In this document: positions 20,218-31,000 of the stretch, piece by piece | Position numbering within the stretch: position 1 is the first letter of the stretch | Layout: each line of letters opens with the position of its first letter | From: a virus | Strand: one strand, 5' to 3' | DNA: 51,269 nt | IMG/VR virus record: IMGVR_UViG_3300021368_000998 | Coordinates: 1-51,269 of that record | Made by a program: the position numbers and the translations under genes | Notes under the pieces: model-generated | Told to the model about the DNA's origin: nothing | What the model saw: the letters and a program-made list of their open reading frames with translations, nothing else | Databases searched by the model: none

Positions 20218-23200
20218 CGTCGCCAAAACAGATACCTTTGAGATTCAAAGGCAAAAGATCAACGATATCGGTACGCAGATTTTCAACATCTCTGCAGGTG
20301 GTAGCGACCTGGCTACTGGAGAACTGAAACTCGGAGATGGAACTAAGATTGCTCCGTCGCTAGCATTCACAAGCGAGGCAACTCTAGGTCTATACAAACC
20401 AAGTGCTCAAGAAATTGGTTTCGTTTCTGCTGGTAAAGATATTGTTAACTACAGATCAGATGGAGTTTATTCTTTTCAAGATCTCTACATTAGAAAGAGA
20501 ACTCTTTTAAATGCTGGTCTTACCATTCAAGCTGAAGGACAAGATTATGACTCTGGAACTTATGCTGGCATTAGTGCTGTCGGTGGGTCTGGTTCTAATG
20601 GTATTCTGGATTTAGTAGTTGAAGCATTTAATGGTAGTGTAACTAATAATGGATCTAATTATCCATCAGGATCTTATTCTGATATTCCACTGAATACTAA
20701 TGGAAGTGGCAGTGGTGTTATTGTAACCTTTGCAACTCAAGACCCTGTAATTGGAATTGGCAATGCAGGTAGTGGATATGATGATAATGAATATGCATCT
20801 ATCAATCCTGTATCATCTGGAAATGGCGAAGGTCTAGTTGTAGACCTGACTATTTCTGGTGGTCAATTGACCTCAGTAGAAGTAGCAGAAGCAGGAACAG
20901 GTCACCTTTCAACTGATACATTCACGATTGATAATACTACACTAACTTACATTGATGAAGGTACAGGACTTGAAGTTCAAAGTGGTGGTTCTGGAATTCA
21001 ACTAACCATCACAAATAATTGTAATGAAGTTGACGTTGCAACATTAAGTTTTTCGGAGAAAGGTACTGGACATGCTCCTGGTGATCTTCTAACAACTCCA
21101 GGAAGTGTTACTAAAACTGGAAATCTTCCTGGAGTTGTTACTGGACTTACAACAACAGTTAGCACTGCTAGTACAAACATTACCGTTTCTTCCACTGCAG
21201 GTATTGTCGCTGGAATGATTGTTGCACAAACGGGTGGTGATGGTGCTATTGAAGGAAGTTCTGTTGTCGCTAGTGTTGTTAATGGAACGACAATTCAGTT
21301 GTCAGAACTGCCAACTGTAGATGGTACAGCAACTCTTGATTTCACAAGTGATCCAATTAATATTATTACCTTCAGTGATGTTAGCGATATTATTGTAGGA
21401 GGTAGTATTTCTGGTGGTGGATATAGTGGAACTGTTGGTGGTGTAGATTACGATCTTAATCAAGTTCAACTAGATCCCGATCCTACTGGAGGAGGCGCTA
21501 CAGGAGTAACATTTACAATCAATCCTCCATATGGTAGTGGATCTGGATTCCAATATACTATCAACCAAGTAGGTGTTATCACAAATGCTTCTATTTCATC
21601 TAATGGAGAAGGAAATGGTTATGCTGTAGGAGATGTTCTTTCTGTTAATCCACTTGATCTTACCAGTCCTATCGAATATGCTACTACGGTATTTGATGGT
21701 CAGCTACTAACTGTTGCTTCTGGAATTAATGTTAGTGTTGGTAGTGTTATTAACGCATACACTCCACCAGATACTGAGGCAGGAACACCAGCAGAATATG
21801 GAGAAGACCTAGCAATTATCGCAATTACAGCAGGAACTCCTGGTAATGCTACAGGATTTATTGCTAGTGCTGCAACACAACTTGATGCAGGTGCTGAGTT
21901 TGGTATTAATAGTTCTGGTGTATTTACAGTTGCAACATATGATCCTGCTGGAAGATATTATATTGATGATGGAAATGGAGCAACACTTCAACCGAATTTA
22001 ACTCTTTTCGTAGGAAACACATATTTCTTTAATCAAACTGATGGAACGTATGGTGCTCACCCACTTACTTTCTCACAACATCCTGACGGAACACACAATC
22101 AAGTAACAGGAGTCAACACTACCGATTTGGTTAGTGGTAGTGATACATTTACTGTAGATAATGCTGCAGGAATTCTGGTTGGAATGATCATCGCTAAAAC
22201 TGATGAAGGTGATGGTGCAGTTTCTTTGGGAGCAACAGTTACTAATGTTGTTGGCACCACGATTACAATGAGTGCTGCAGCAACTGCAGCAGGAGCAGCA
22301 GAACTATCGTTTACGGGTGCAATATACACCGATGATGTAACAATTAGTTCAACTGGTCCTAGCATTACAATTACTGCTTCTACACCAAATCCTCTATACT
22401 ATTTTTGCAGTATACACCCAAATATGGGTGGTCAGCATACTATCAATGCAAATAATCCAAAGACATTTGGTTCTGGATTTGAACTTCTGGTTGAGTCTGT
22501 TAATGTAGATGACATCATCAGTGGTGATATTAACTCTGGAACTTTTGATGCTGTTAATCTAACTTCAGAAACTTCTACTATTGGAGAAGGTACATTTAGT
22601 ACCAGTATTACTACTCCTTCAGCAACTGCAAATACTCTTAATGCATCTGATATTATTGGTATTGGTAATACTAATTTAAATATTACAGCATCAGGAAACA
22701 TTGTATTCCAAGCTCCCGAACTTAGATATGGAACAGGTATCGTATTTAATTCTTCTCTAAATCAGATTGAATCTAGCGGAGAGATTAAAACCACAAATAG
22801 ATTTAATGTTAATGATAGATTGTTTATTCAAGGGACTAACATTTCATCAACATCCCTTGATGATATTCTTCTCACTCCTGGTCTTGATAAAGTAGTAAAA
22901 GTAGATACAACTACAGCATTTACTATTCCTGTTGGTACTACAAATGATCGTCCTGGAGTTCTTGCTGTTGAAAGTGGTCAGATTAGATTTAACACAGATA
23001 CCAATCAGTATGAGGGTTATAGTTCCACTGCTGGTGCATGGAACTCTCTCGGTGGTGTTCGTGACCTAGATGGAAATACTTACATCCTAGCAGAAGAATT
23101 TATTGGTGCTAACGACAATACTTTGTATTTCGTTAATGATGCTGTCACTACGCTGAAGTTGGATAGAAACTTCCTTGACTTCTTCACAACCAAAAACATT

Positions 23201-24475
23201 AAGTCTACTAGAGTAGGAGCGCCAGCAAATAGAGATTGGAATACAAATACCCCTGTTACTGCTGGTGAATACCTCAAGTATGGATTGAACTTATATGAAG
23301 TCATGACCAGTGGTGTTACTGGAACATCTGGTAACGAACCTACAGATACAACTGGAAACAACTTCAATAATGGAAGTGCTGTTCTAAGATATGATTCTCT
23401 TGCTGCAGCACCAATTGACTTTGACGAAGTTGAATTGGTTAGAATTGGTGCTAGCAATCCAATTCCTTTGGAAATTAATGGAGACCTAAAACTAGCTAAT
23501 AACACGATTTCCACCATTGTCAATGACCTAGTGATAGCACCAAATTCTGGTCAGAAAGTTGAAATAGATGCTATCACTTCTTTGGTAATTCCAGTTGGAG
23601 ATAAGAACTCTAGAGGTAATGCTGTTCAAGGATCTATCCGCTATAACACTACTGATCTAACATACGAAGGTTATGATGGAACTCAGTGGGGATCTCTTGG
23701 TGGAGTCAAGGACGTTGACCAGAACACATACATTATTCCCGAGACTGCTCCTGGTGCAAATGAGAATATCCTATACTTCTACAACAATAATCTGAACACC
23801 TTGCGAGTTACGGAAACCGCAATGGAGTTCCAAGATATTGATACTATCACTTCTCTAGGAGCAGGTGGAGTTAAAGATCTACTCAATATTAACGCTAATG
23901 TTGTAACGTTTGACAATCTCGCTACAAGTATTCAGAACACGGATACTGATAGAACCTTCTTCTTCACTACAAAACAGAACTTCGACTTTGGTCTATCTTC
24001 TGGTCTAACTACAGATACCCTGTTGAGACTAACTGATGATGGAGATGTCTTCTTCAACCTAGGTTTTGGAACTGGTGTTTACAATGGTCTCAAGATTATC
24101 AATGAAGACCTAACTGCGGTTGAACTGCAAAAATACGCAGTACGCACAGATCAAACTGCTCTAACAAAAGACACAATTGATCAGGGTGCTACTGTTCTAT
24201 ATAATCCAACTGATGAGGCATCCGCTAAAGTCACGTTGACTGCACATAATAAGACTTCTGGTCAAAAAGAATTCTTGGAGTTTGCAGTTATTGACAATGG
24301 AACGGATATTGTATATACAGAATACAATAACCTCAAGACGGGTCAAGAAATTGTATCAGTCCTCTTTGACTTCGATGCTAACAACAATGTTCGTCTTACT
24401 TACACATTAGACAGCGGTCTAAACACAAACAACGCAGTAGACGTGACAGTCGTCACATACGTAACTAAGAGGTAA
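20204..24475 (+). CDS. Tail fibre-like virion protein with a cupredoxin-like module
   Basis: This is a 1,423-residue protein. The N-terminus (residues 1-100; LAFTSEATLGLYKPSAQEIGF then VSAGKDIVNYRSDG) resembles the virion-anchoring start of cyanophage fibres. Residues about 115-300 hold GxGY Gly-rich repeats. Two copies of a 66-residue module lie at 21155-21352 and 22124-22321. Residues about 585-750 look like a cupredoxin fold: H619 in AHPLTFS and C735, H738, M741 in YYFCSIHPNMGG are candidate type 1 copper ligands. The second 66-residue module interrupts this domain. Two further repeats (IPVG...SLGGV.D.D.NTYI..E) lie at 22925-23190 and 23588-23850, followed by a C-terminal beta-rich domain. 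It is part of a fibre gene cluster; a binding or structural role is inferred. Copper binding is untested. Confidence 0.85.
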   Translation: MPAINVAKTDTFEIQRQKINDIGTQIFNISAGGSDLATGELKLGDGTKIAPSLAFTSEATLGLYKPSAQEIGFVSAGKDIVNYRSDGVYSFQDLYIRKRTLLNAGLTIQAEGQDYDSGTYAGISAVGGSGSNGILDLVVEAFNGSVTNNGSNYPSGSYSDIPLNTNGSGSGVIVTFATQDPVIGIGNAGSGYDDNEYASINPVSSGNGEGLVVDLTISGGQLTSVEVAEAGTGHLSTDTFTIDNTTLTYIDEGTGLEVQSGGSGIQLTITNNCNEVDVATLSFSEKGTGHAPGDLLTTPGSVTKTGNLPGVVTGLTTTVSTASTNITVSSTAGIVAGMIVAQTGGDGAIEGSSVVASVVNGTTIQLSELPTVDGTATLDFTSDPINIITFSDVSDIIVGGSISGGGYSGTVGGVDYDLNQVQLDPDPTGGGATGVTFTINPPYGSGSGFQYTINQVGVITNASISSNGEGNGYAVGDVLSVNPLDLTSPIEYATTVFDGQLLTVASGINVSVGSVINAYTPPDTEAGTPAEYGEDLAIIAITAGTPGNATGFIASAATQLDAGAEFGINSSGVFTVATYDPAGRYYIDDGNGATLQPNLTLFVGNTYFFNQTDGTYGAHPLTFSQHPDGTHNQVTGVNTTDLVSGSDTFTVDNAAGILVGMIIAKTDEGDGAVSLGATVTNVVGTTITMSAAATAAGAAELSFTGAIYTDDVTISSTGPSITITASTPNPLYYFCSIHPNMGGQHTINANNPKTFGSGFELLVESVNVDDIISGDINSGTFDAVNLTSETSTIGEGTFSTSITTPSATANTLNASDIIGIGNTNLNITASGNIVFQAPELRYGTGIVFNSSLNQIESSGEIKTTNRFNVNDRLFIQGTNISSTSLDDILLTPGLDKVVKVDTTTAFTIPVGTTNDRPGVLAVESGQIRFNTDTNQYEGYSSTAGAWNSLGGVRDLDGNTYILAEEFIGANDNTLYFVNDAVTTLKLDRNFLDFFTTKNIKSTRVGAPANRDWNTNTPVTAGEYLKYGLNLYEVMTSGVTGTSGNEPTDTTGNNFNNGSAVLRYDSLAAAPIDFDEVELVRIGASNPIPLEINGDLKLANNTISTIVNDLVIAPNSGQKVEIDAITSLVIPVGDKNSRGNAVQGSIRYNTTDLTYEGYDGTQWGSLGGVKDVDQNTYIIPETAPGANENILYFYNNNLNTLRVTETAMEFQDIDTITSLGAGGVKDLLNINANVVTFDNLATSIQNTDTDRTFFFTTKQNFDFGLSSGLTTDTLLRLTDDGDVFFNLGFGTGVYNGLKIINEDLTAVELQKYAVRTDQTALTKDTIDQGATVLYNPTDEASAKVTLTAHNKTSGQKEFLEFAVIDNGTDIVYTEYNNLKTGQEIVSVLFDFDANNNVRLTYTLDSGLNTNNAVDVTVVTYVTKR
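21155..21352 (+). repeat. 66-codon repeat module, copy 1 (in fibre gene)
   Basis: Codes for a Thr/Ser/Val-rich unit with core ITVSSTAGIVAGMIVAQT followed by DGA and a beta-rich end (TLDFTS). Copy 2 lies at 22124-22321 in the same gene and has the same length and core pattern (FTVDNAAGILVGMIIAKT, DGA, ELSFTG). The similarity is protein-level rather than near-identical DNA, so this is an old duplication. Confidence 0.7.
22124..22321 (+). repeat. 66-codon repeat module, copy 2, inside the cupredoxin-like domain
   Basis: Aligns without length change to the module at 21155-21352. It separates the first candidate copper ligand (H619) from the CxxHxxM cluster (C735-M741), lengthening a spacing that is roughly 45 residues in small plastocyanins to 116 residues. 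Confidence 0.7.
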
Positions 24476-24477
24476 AA

Positions 24478-24987
24478 ATGGCATCTAATCTTCAAAACTT
24501 AGATTCTCTAGGAGGTTTCTCTGTAAACAATACAGAGATTGTTACCGAAACTTATGACGTAAAAAACGTCAATACATTTGAGATCAAAAATTCTTTCTAT
24601 GATGATAGCACCACATCTCATTATATCTTAAGAGGTCTTAATACTACTATTCTTCAGGTAGATAATGCTGGTGCTCAGATTATCTTGCCATCAAATACTA
24701 TCAATTTTATTGAATCTACAATCGTAGCAGTAAATGATACTGGCGGTGGATCGCTTGTAGAAAAACTAGAAAGTGCAATTTCTTGTGATTCTGCGGGCAA
24801 TTTGGCAGAGATGTCTACCATGACAACTATCATCAAAGATAATATTCCAGTAGGTCAAACTTGGACTATTGATCCTTTTGTTGGTGGTTCTACAAACAGA
24901 TTTAGCTACACCACTTCCAGAGCAGGAACAACTATTTCAATTAAGTGGATTGCATACACTAGAGTAGTGAGTATTGAATGGACATGA
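24478..24987 (+). CDS. Putative minor structural protein, unknown function
   Basis: This 169-residue protein starts at ATG 24478, two bases after the fibre gene stop, with AAGAGG just upstream as a plausible ribosome binding site. It begins MASNLQNLDSLGGFSVNNTEIV and is rich in Thr, Asn, Ser and beta-branched residues. It has no membrane segment or recognised motif. The middle (YILRGLNTTILQVDN..QIILPSNTINFIESTIVAV) resembles beta strands of fibre proteins. The context between two large fibre genes suggests a tail or fibre accessory protein. I do not recognise a family. Confidence 0.75.
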   Translation: MASNLQNLDSLGGFSVNNTEIVTETYDVKNVNTFEIKNSFYDDSTTSHYILRGLNTTILQVDNAGAQIILPSNTINFIESTIVAVNDTGGGSLVEKLESAISCDSAGNLAEMSTMTTIIKDNIPVGQTWTIDPFVGGSTNRFSYTTSRAGTTISIKWIAYTRVVSIEWT

Positions 24988-24989
24988 TG

Positions 24990-24996
24990 CTAAATA
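24990..24996 (+). promoter_or_regulatory. Late promoter-like element before the 3,362-aa fibre gene
   Basis: CTAAATA begins three bases after the upstream stop, about 38 bases before ATG 25035 in a 47-base gap. It is the same variant seen before the gene at 11747. Confidence 0.5.
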
Positions 24997-25034
24997 GATA
25001 GGAGAATAAAACCTACGGCAAGGCTGAGTAAGAA

Positions 25035-28000
25035 ATGAGTTTTCAGTTAAATTCCGATAGAGAAACGATTAGAGCTATTGCTCCTACTCTAGTTGGTACA
25101 CAAGAATTATCTATTAGAAATGGTACTGGTTCTGATGAGAAAGAAGTTCTCAGAACTCTACTTGATCCGAACACGGACTTGCCCCGTGTTGGTATCAACA
25201 GAACTGGAAACAGGATTGATAGAATTGTTGTAAATCTGGGTGGTACTGGATATACAACTCAACCGACTGTAAACATTGCTCCACCACCTGCTGGAGGAAC
25301 TCAAGCACTTGGAACTGCTATTATTGATGAAGGTTTCGTCACAGCTGTTCTGGTTGACAACCCTGGTCTAGGATATACAACTGCTCCTGCTGTAACTATT
25401 ACTGGTGGTAATGGTACAGGTGCTCAAGTCGAAGCATTCCTTGATACAGTTGATTTTGAACTTGATATTAATGGTGCTATTAGAACCTCTACGTCTATCA
25501 TTTCAGATACGGCAAGAATTCTAAACCTGGATATTGATAACTTTATTACTCCAGACGCTAAATTTAGAGCACCTGATCTTAAAACATATGCAAATGGTAC
25601 AGGTATTCCCTGGTCGGCAAATGTTATTGTTCAGAAAGATGCCTATAGGTTTAGGGGTCCAAATGTATACCAGGCACTTAATGCTGGTGAAACGGGATCT
25701 TCAGCTCCACTACACAAAGATGGCACTGAACTAAATGGAGAGGTAAACTTTAAGCACATTGGTTTTCGTGTTAATGATGTTAGTGGTTATAAGTACCAAG
25801 AAACTGGAGAATCTGGTGAGTTCCCACGTTCTATTACACCTCTTCTTGGAGATAGATCTACTAAGATTGCAACCACAGAATACGTCCTCAACCTAGCGAC
25901 AAATGACGTTGGTGGTCGTATTTACGTTTCTTCGCAGATTGGTAATGACCTGAATGATGGTCGATCTGCAGTTGCTCCTGTCCGTACCATTAAAAAGGCA
26001 GCACAACTTGCATGGGCAACTCCTGGCGTCAAAGAAACCCTTATCGTTTCTGGTGGTGACTATGTAGAAGATAACCCAATCTCTCTGCCACCCGATGCAT
26101 CGGTTGTTGGTGATAACTTGCGTCTGGTTATCATTCGTCCTGCAAACCCAAGAAAGCACATCTTTAAATTTGGTGACAAGAACTATGTCATCGGTGTTAC
26201 CTATCGCGACCAGATTGACTCTTCTGGTGATGCTGTCGCAACTTGGGACTTTGCGATGGTCTTTGATGACAAGCAAAGAATCAACTATGACTATACAGTC
26301 AATGGAGATTTTGGTACTCAATTCCCAATTGGTACTCAAATCTTTGGACCAGAAAAGTTCCGTGCTGACTTCCAAACAAACACTGGTCTTGCAAACCTAG
26401 TATCAAGTCTTCCTGTTAGAGGTGTTAACACTGGTGCTCAAGGTGTTCTTGAGAGGGTAGAATTTACTACTATCATTGGACCATCTGCTTATGTGGGTGG
26501 TAATGTTGACTTCTCAGTCACTAGCGGTACGTTTACCGCTGGTGAAACATTCCAATTTGGTGGTCAGGGTAGTATTAGGTGGCAACCTGATACAGTATAT
26601 ACTACTGGTCAAATACTCTGGGCAACAGATTTCGTATATACGGTTGCTGTTGGTGGTACTTCTGCTGCTAGTTCTCCTGTTCACGATACTGGCACAGTTG
26701 CTTCTGGTCCCGATACACTAGAACTCACTTACCTTAGAGACGCCTACGAATTTGTTTCTACTGACATTAGGTCAATTAGAGCAGAGGGTGAAGTTGTTTT
26801 TGAAGATACAAATATTACTGATGCTCTCCCTATTGTTAGAGTTGACTTCTCCCTCCAAGGAGATCCAAGTATTGCAACTGGTGGTTTCCAAGATCCAGGA
26901 TCTCCAGAAGATCTTGGTGGTATTGTTTTCTATACGAACGCACTGGTTGGTAGACAGAATACACACGACTTCAAAGAAGGTCAGGAGATTGTTATTGAGG
27001 GAATGCCCACAAGTTCTCCAGACTTGTCGTTCCTGAATGGTAAGCAAAGAATTTATAAAGTTCTAGAAGATGCTGATGGTCGTGCTAGAAGATTTGTTAT
27101 TCCTAAGAAGACCACAATCACTACTACAGATAACTTTGATCCTGGTCAGTTCTGTTCTGTTAGATCTTACGAGAAGTCGATTACTATCTCCCTTCTCAAC
27201 TCTCCAAACAGATTCCCAATGGCAACACCGATTGCCAGAAGGTATCAAGACGCTTGCCTACAGATTAGAAACAACGTAGAGTTCATCGCAGATGAAGTTG
27301 TAGGTAAGATCAATGATCAATTCAAGAAAGAATACTATTCAGTATATGGTATTGGTGGCACCCCTGACGCTCAGTTCACACCAACAAATGTAACTTACGA
27401 TCCTGCTACTGGTGATACTGTATTTACAGTCAACAATCACGGATTGTCTATTGGTGATGGTGTATCAATTGCTGATCAGTCCATCACATTTACATGTACG
27501 ATGGATGGTAATAAGACTGAGCACGCATTACCTGATACAGATCAGTATGCTAGTGGCAAGTCTCTGCCAATCACAGCAGTCACAACTAATACGTTTACTC
27601 TAAACGTAGGTGCATCTGGTCCAAACCAACTATTCACACCATCTGCTGCAACTTATAATCCATCAACAGGTGCTCTTAATCTAACAATTGGTACTCATAC
27701 ACTATCTGTTGGTGAGGGTATCGTTATTGACGATAACTCCCTGTCGTTCACTTGCGACATGGATAACAACCAGTCTACTAAGACTTATCCACGTCCAGGA
27801 ATCGATCCTTTCGCTGGTAGGTCTATGCCTATCACCGAGATTTCGGAAACTAGCATCACAGTTAACGCTGGAGTATCAAGACCAAACCAATACTTTACTC
27901 CATCCGCTGCTACTTACGATGCTTCTAATGGAGATCTGACAGTTACTGTAGGACAGCATGGTCTGGGTGTTGGTCGTAGTGTTGTTCTCGAAGACAATTC

Positions 28001-31000
28001 CTTCACCTTCACTTGCGATCAAAACGGACATGCTACCGAGCATACGTATCCTCGTCCTGGTCAAGATCCTTATGCAGGTCAGTCTATTGCAATTACTGCG
28101 GTTGGATCTACTCAGCATACAGTTACCAATGCTGTATATACTGCTTCCAATGGACAGGTTGATATCACCATTGCCAATCATGGATTCCAAGAAGGTGATT
28201 ATATCAAGTTTGATGACTCATCTCTAACCTTTACATGTAATCTAGATGGCAACACAGTTCAGAAGTCATATCCTCGTGCTGGTTATGACTATCCATCTGG
28301 TCGTTGGTTGCCTATCACCAATATTTCTACAAATGGATTCCGCGTTAACATTGGTCCTTCCGACTACACAGGTGCTCATACCTTCGTTAGTGCAACTACT
28401 AATGGTCTTTCCCGTCAGGATGGAACTTTTACTATTAATGTAGGAAATGCAGGAACTGCATCTGGTTCTACCCACCTCTTTGTATCTGCTACCACTAATG
28501 CTATTAAGCATGAACCACAATCTACCCACACATTTGTAGGTGCAACATCAAATGCTGTTAGACATCTTCCACAATCTGCTCACACATTCGTAAGATCCCA
28601 AACGAATTCCCTAAGCATTGGTGGTTCTGAACTGAAGATTTACCTAGGAACATCTAGATTTGTACACGATTATGTAAGTGGTGGTACTGTTACTTTCGGT
28701 GGATCCACATACAATATCACCAACTTTGTATACGACAACGTTGTCACTGGCGAAGCAACCATTACGCTTAATGCTCCTGTTGCTAATCTATCTGAGGATG
28801 CAACTGTACAAGTTGCAGATATCCTCCTAGAGTGTACTGTAGATGGTGTAGTTACCCAGAAGGTCTATCCAAGTTTCAGCATCCCTGTAAGCGACGAGAA
28901 GTGCCGTAGAGACGTTGGTCACTTCATTAGTGCAATCACTAGAGACCTTGAATATGGAAGTAACTATAACGTTATCGATGCAGCGAAGAAATACATCGAT
29001 GGAACTAATACAGAAATTGATTTTGTCAATAACGAAATTATTCAAACAGTACGTGCTCTAGAATATGCTAGAGAACTGATGATCCACGCTATGAGAAAGT
29101 GGCGTACTGGTACAGGTGCTCCTGGTCAACCAATTTATACTCCTCAGTATTCTTCTCTCCCACAATACTTTGACCCAACAATCATTGATGACCTCTCGTC
29201 ACCCGCTTGTGCTAACGTTGCATCTGCAATCGATACGCTTGCATATCTGTTTATTGATGTTCTTGCAAACAATTCTTCTGGAACATATCTAGATGGAGCA
29301 TATCTGATTGCTAGAAACAGAGATCTGATTGCTGATGAAGCGTACAAGCAGACTCTGGTTCAATATCCTAACCTAGCACTCAACAACATCGATGAGCGTA
29401 AGTGCCGTAGAGATATCAACCATATTATCAGTGCTCTCCTAAGAGACCTTGTTCTTGGTGGTAACTTTGGTATCGTCAATGCTGCTGAGTTCTACTTCAC
29501 TGGTGCTGCACTAACTGGCATTCCCGCTTCTGAACTAGCACCTACTAGATTTGCATTCCAAGAAGCAAAAGATCTTTGTATCGCAGCAATGCGTAACTGG
29601 TTAGATGATGCTGGTAATGCAGTTCTAACACCTCTATCGGACATTCCTCAGTTCACTGATACTAGCATTCTTCCTGACCCTGCTGGTATTCCTCTCTGTG
29701 CAAACGTACAGGCGTCTATCAACACAGCATTTACTTTGCTGGATAATATTCTCCTTTACGCAGTTGACACAAATAATGGTATTGCTCCTGGTGCTACCAC
29801 TAGAGACACAGGAACTCTCTTTGATACTTCTACACTCATCACATATCCCGAGAGCACAATCTACGATCAGACTGGACTTAGAATTACTCCACGTTCTGAC
29901 TTTGCAGATAACCCAATCATTGAAGCATCTCCATATACTCAAAACTCTTCTGTTATTTCCTTCCTAGGTGGTGGCGGTGCTGAGGTTGATGGTGCTAAGG
30001 TCAAGCAACCTAACTGCCCATTCCCTGGTCTAGAACTAGATGGTTCTGCAACCTTCCCTAATCAGGGTAAGTCGATGGTTGCTTCGGCATTCACGATCGT
30101 TTCCTTTGGTGGTACAGGATATAAGGTTATCAATGATGGTTACACTCAGTTGGTTTCCGTCTTTGTTATCTTCTGTGCTGATGGTGTTCTTGCTGAGTCT
30201 GGTGGTTACTGCTCCATCACAAACTCTGCAACCAACTTTGGTATCTTTGCTCTCCGTGGTAGTGGATTTAGAGAGGAAGCATATACATTTGACGTTGGTC
30301 AAATTACTAACGTATCTTCTACCCCAACTGGTAGAACAATCTTCACAGTCAATGGTCTTGGAAGAGAACCACTAGAGCACTACGTTGTTAAAGTTGATGG
30401 ATTCTCCAATATCAACCCAGACATTGAATACTTCGTTGACGTTGTTGAAGGCGTAACAGTTGGTCCTCCTTTCTCTGCTCAACTTACACTAGAGTCTGGT
30501 TCTGGTGGTGGTGCAGAATTCAAGCAAGATTCTACTGGCAACCCAGTTAGTGTTGGATCAATGGTCGGTGAGACCCTAAGATTGCACAGACCATCCATCG
30601 TTAACTCTTCTTCCCACACCTGGGAATTTGCAGGTTCTGGTACTAATTACAACGCTCTACCAGAAAACGGCGGTACTAAGGTCGAAGCATACGAACAGGT
30701 TTCTGAAAACTATGGTCGTGTATACGTCTCTGGTACTGACGAACTGGGTGACTTTAAGGTTGGTACGTTCGCAAGAATCGAAAACAGAACTGGTGCAATT
30801 ACCTTCACGGGTACTGTTACGATCTCGGAAGTTGAATTCTTGAAACTGAAGGGTGGCGACGTTGTTGTTACTGGTTTCGACGCATCCAACACACTGGGTG
30901 GTGCTAACTCCACCGACTCTAAACTGCCTACACAGAAAGCAGTTAAGGATTATATTACCAACAACCTTGGTCCATACCTCAACAAACCATATTCTACAAA

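Noticed and set aside
27372-28625. CRISPR-like array
   Set aside because: Repeats are long, imperfect at DNA level, in frame and part of one open gene; they are coding repeats.
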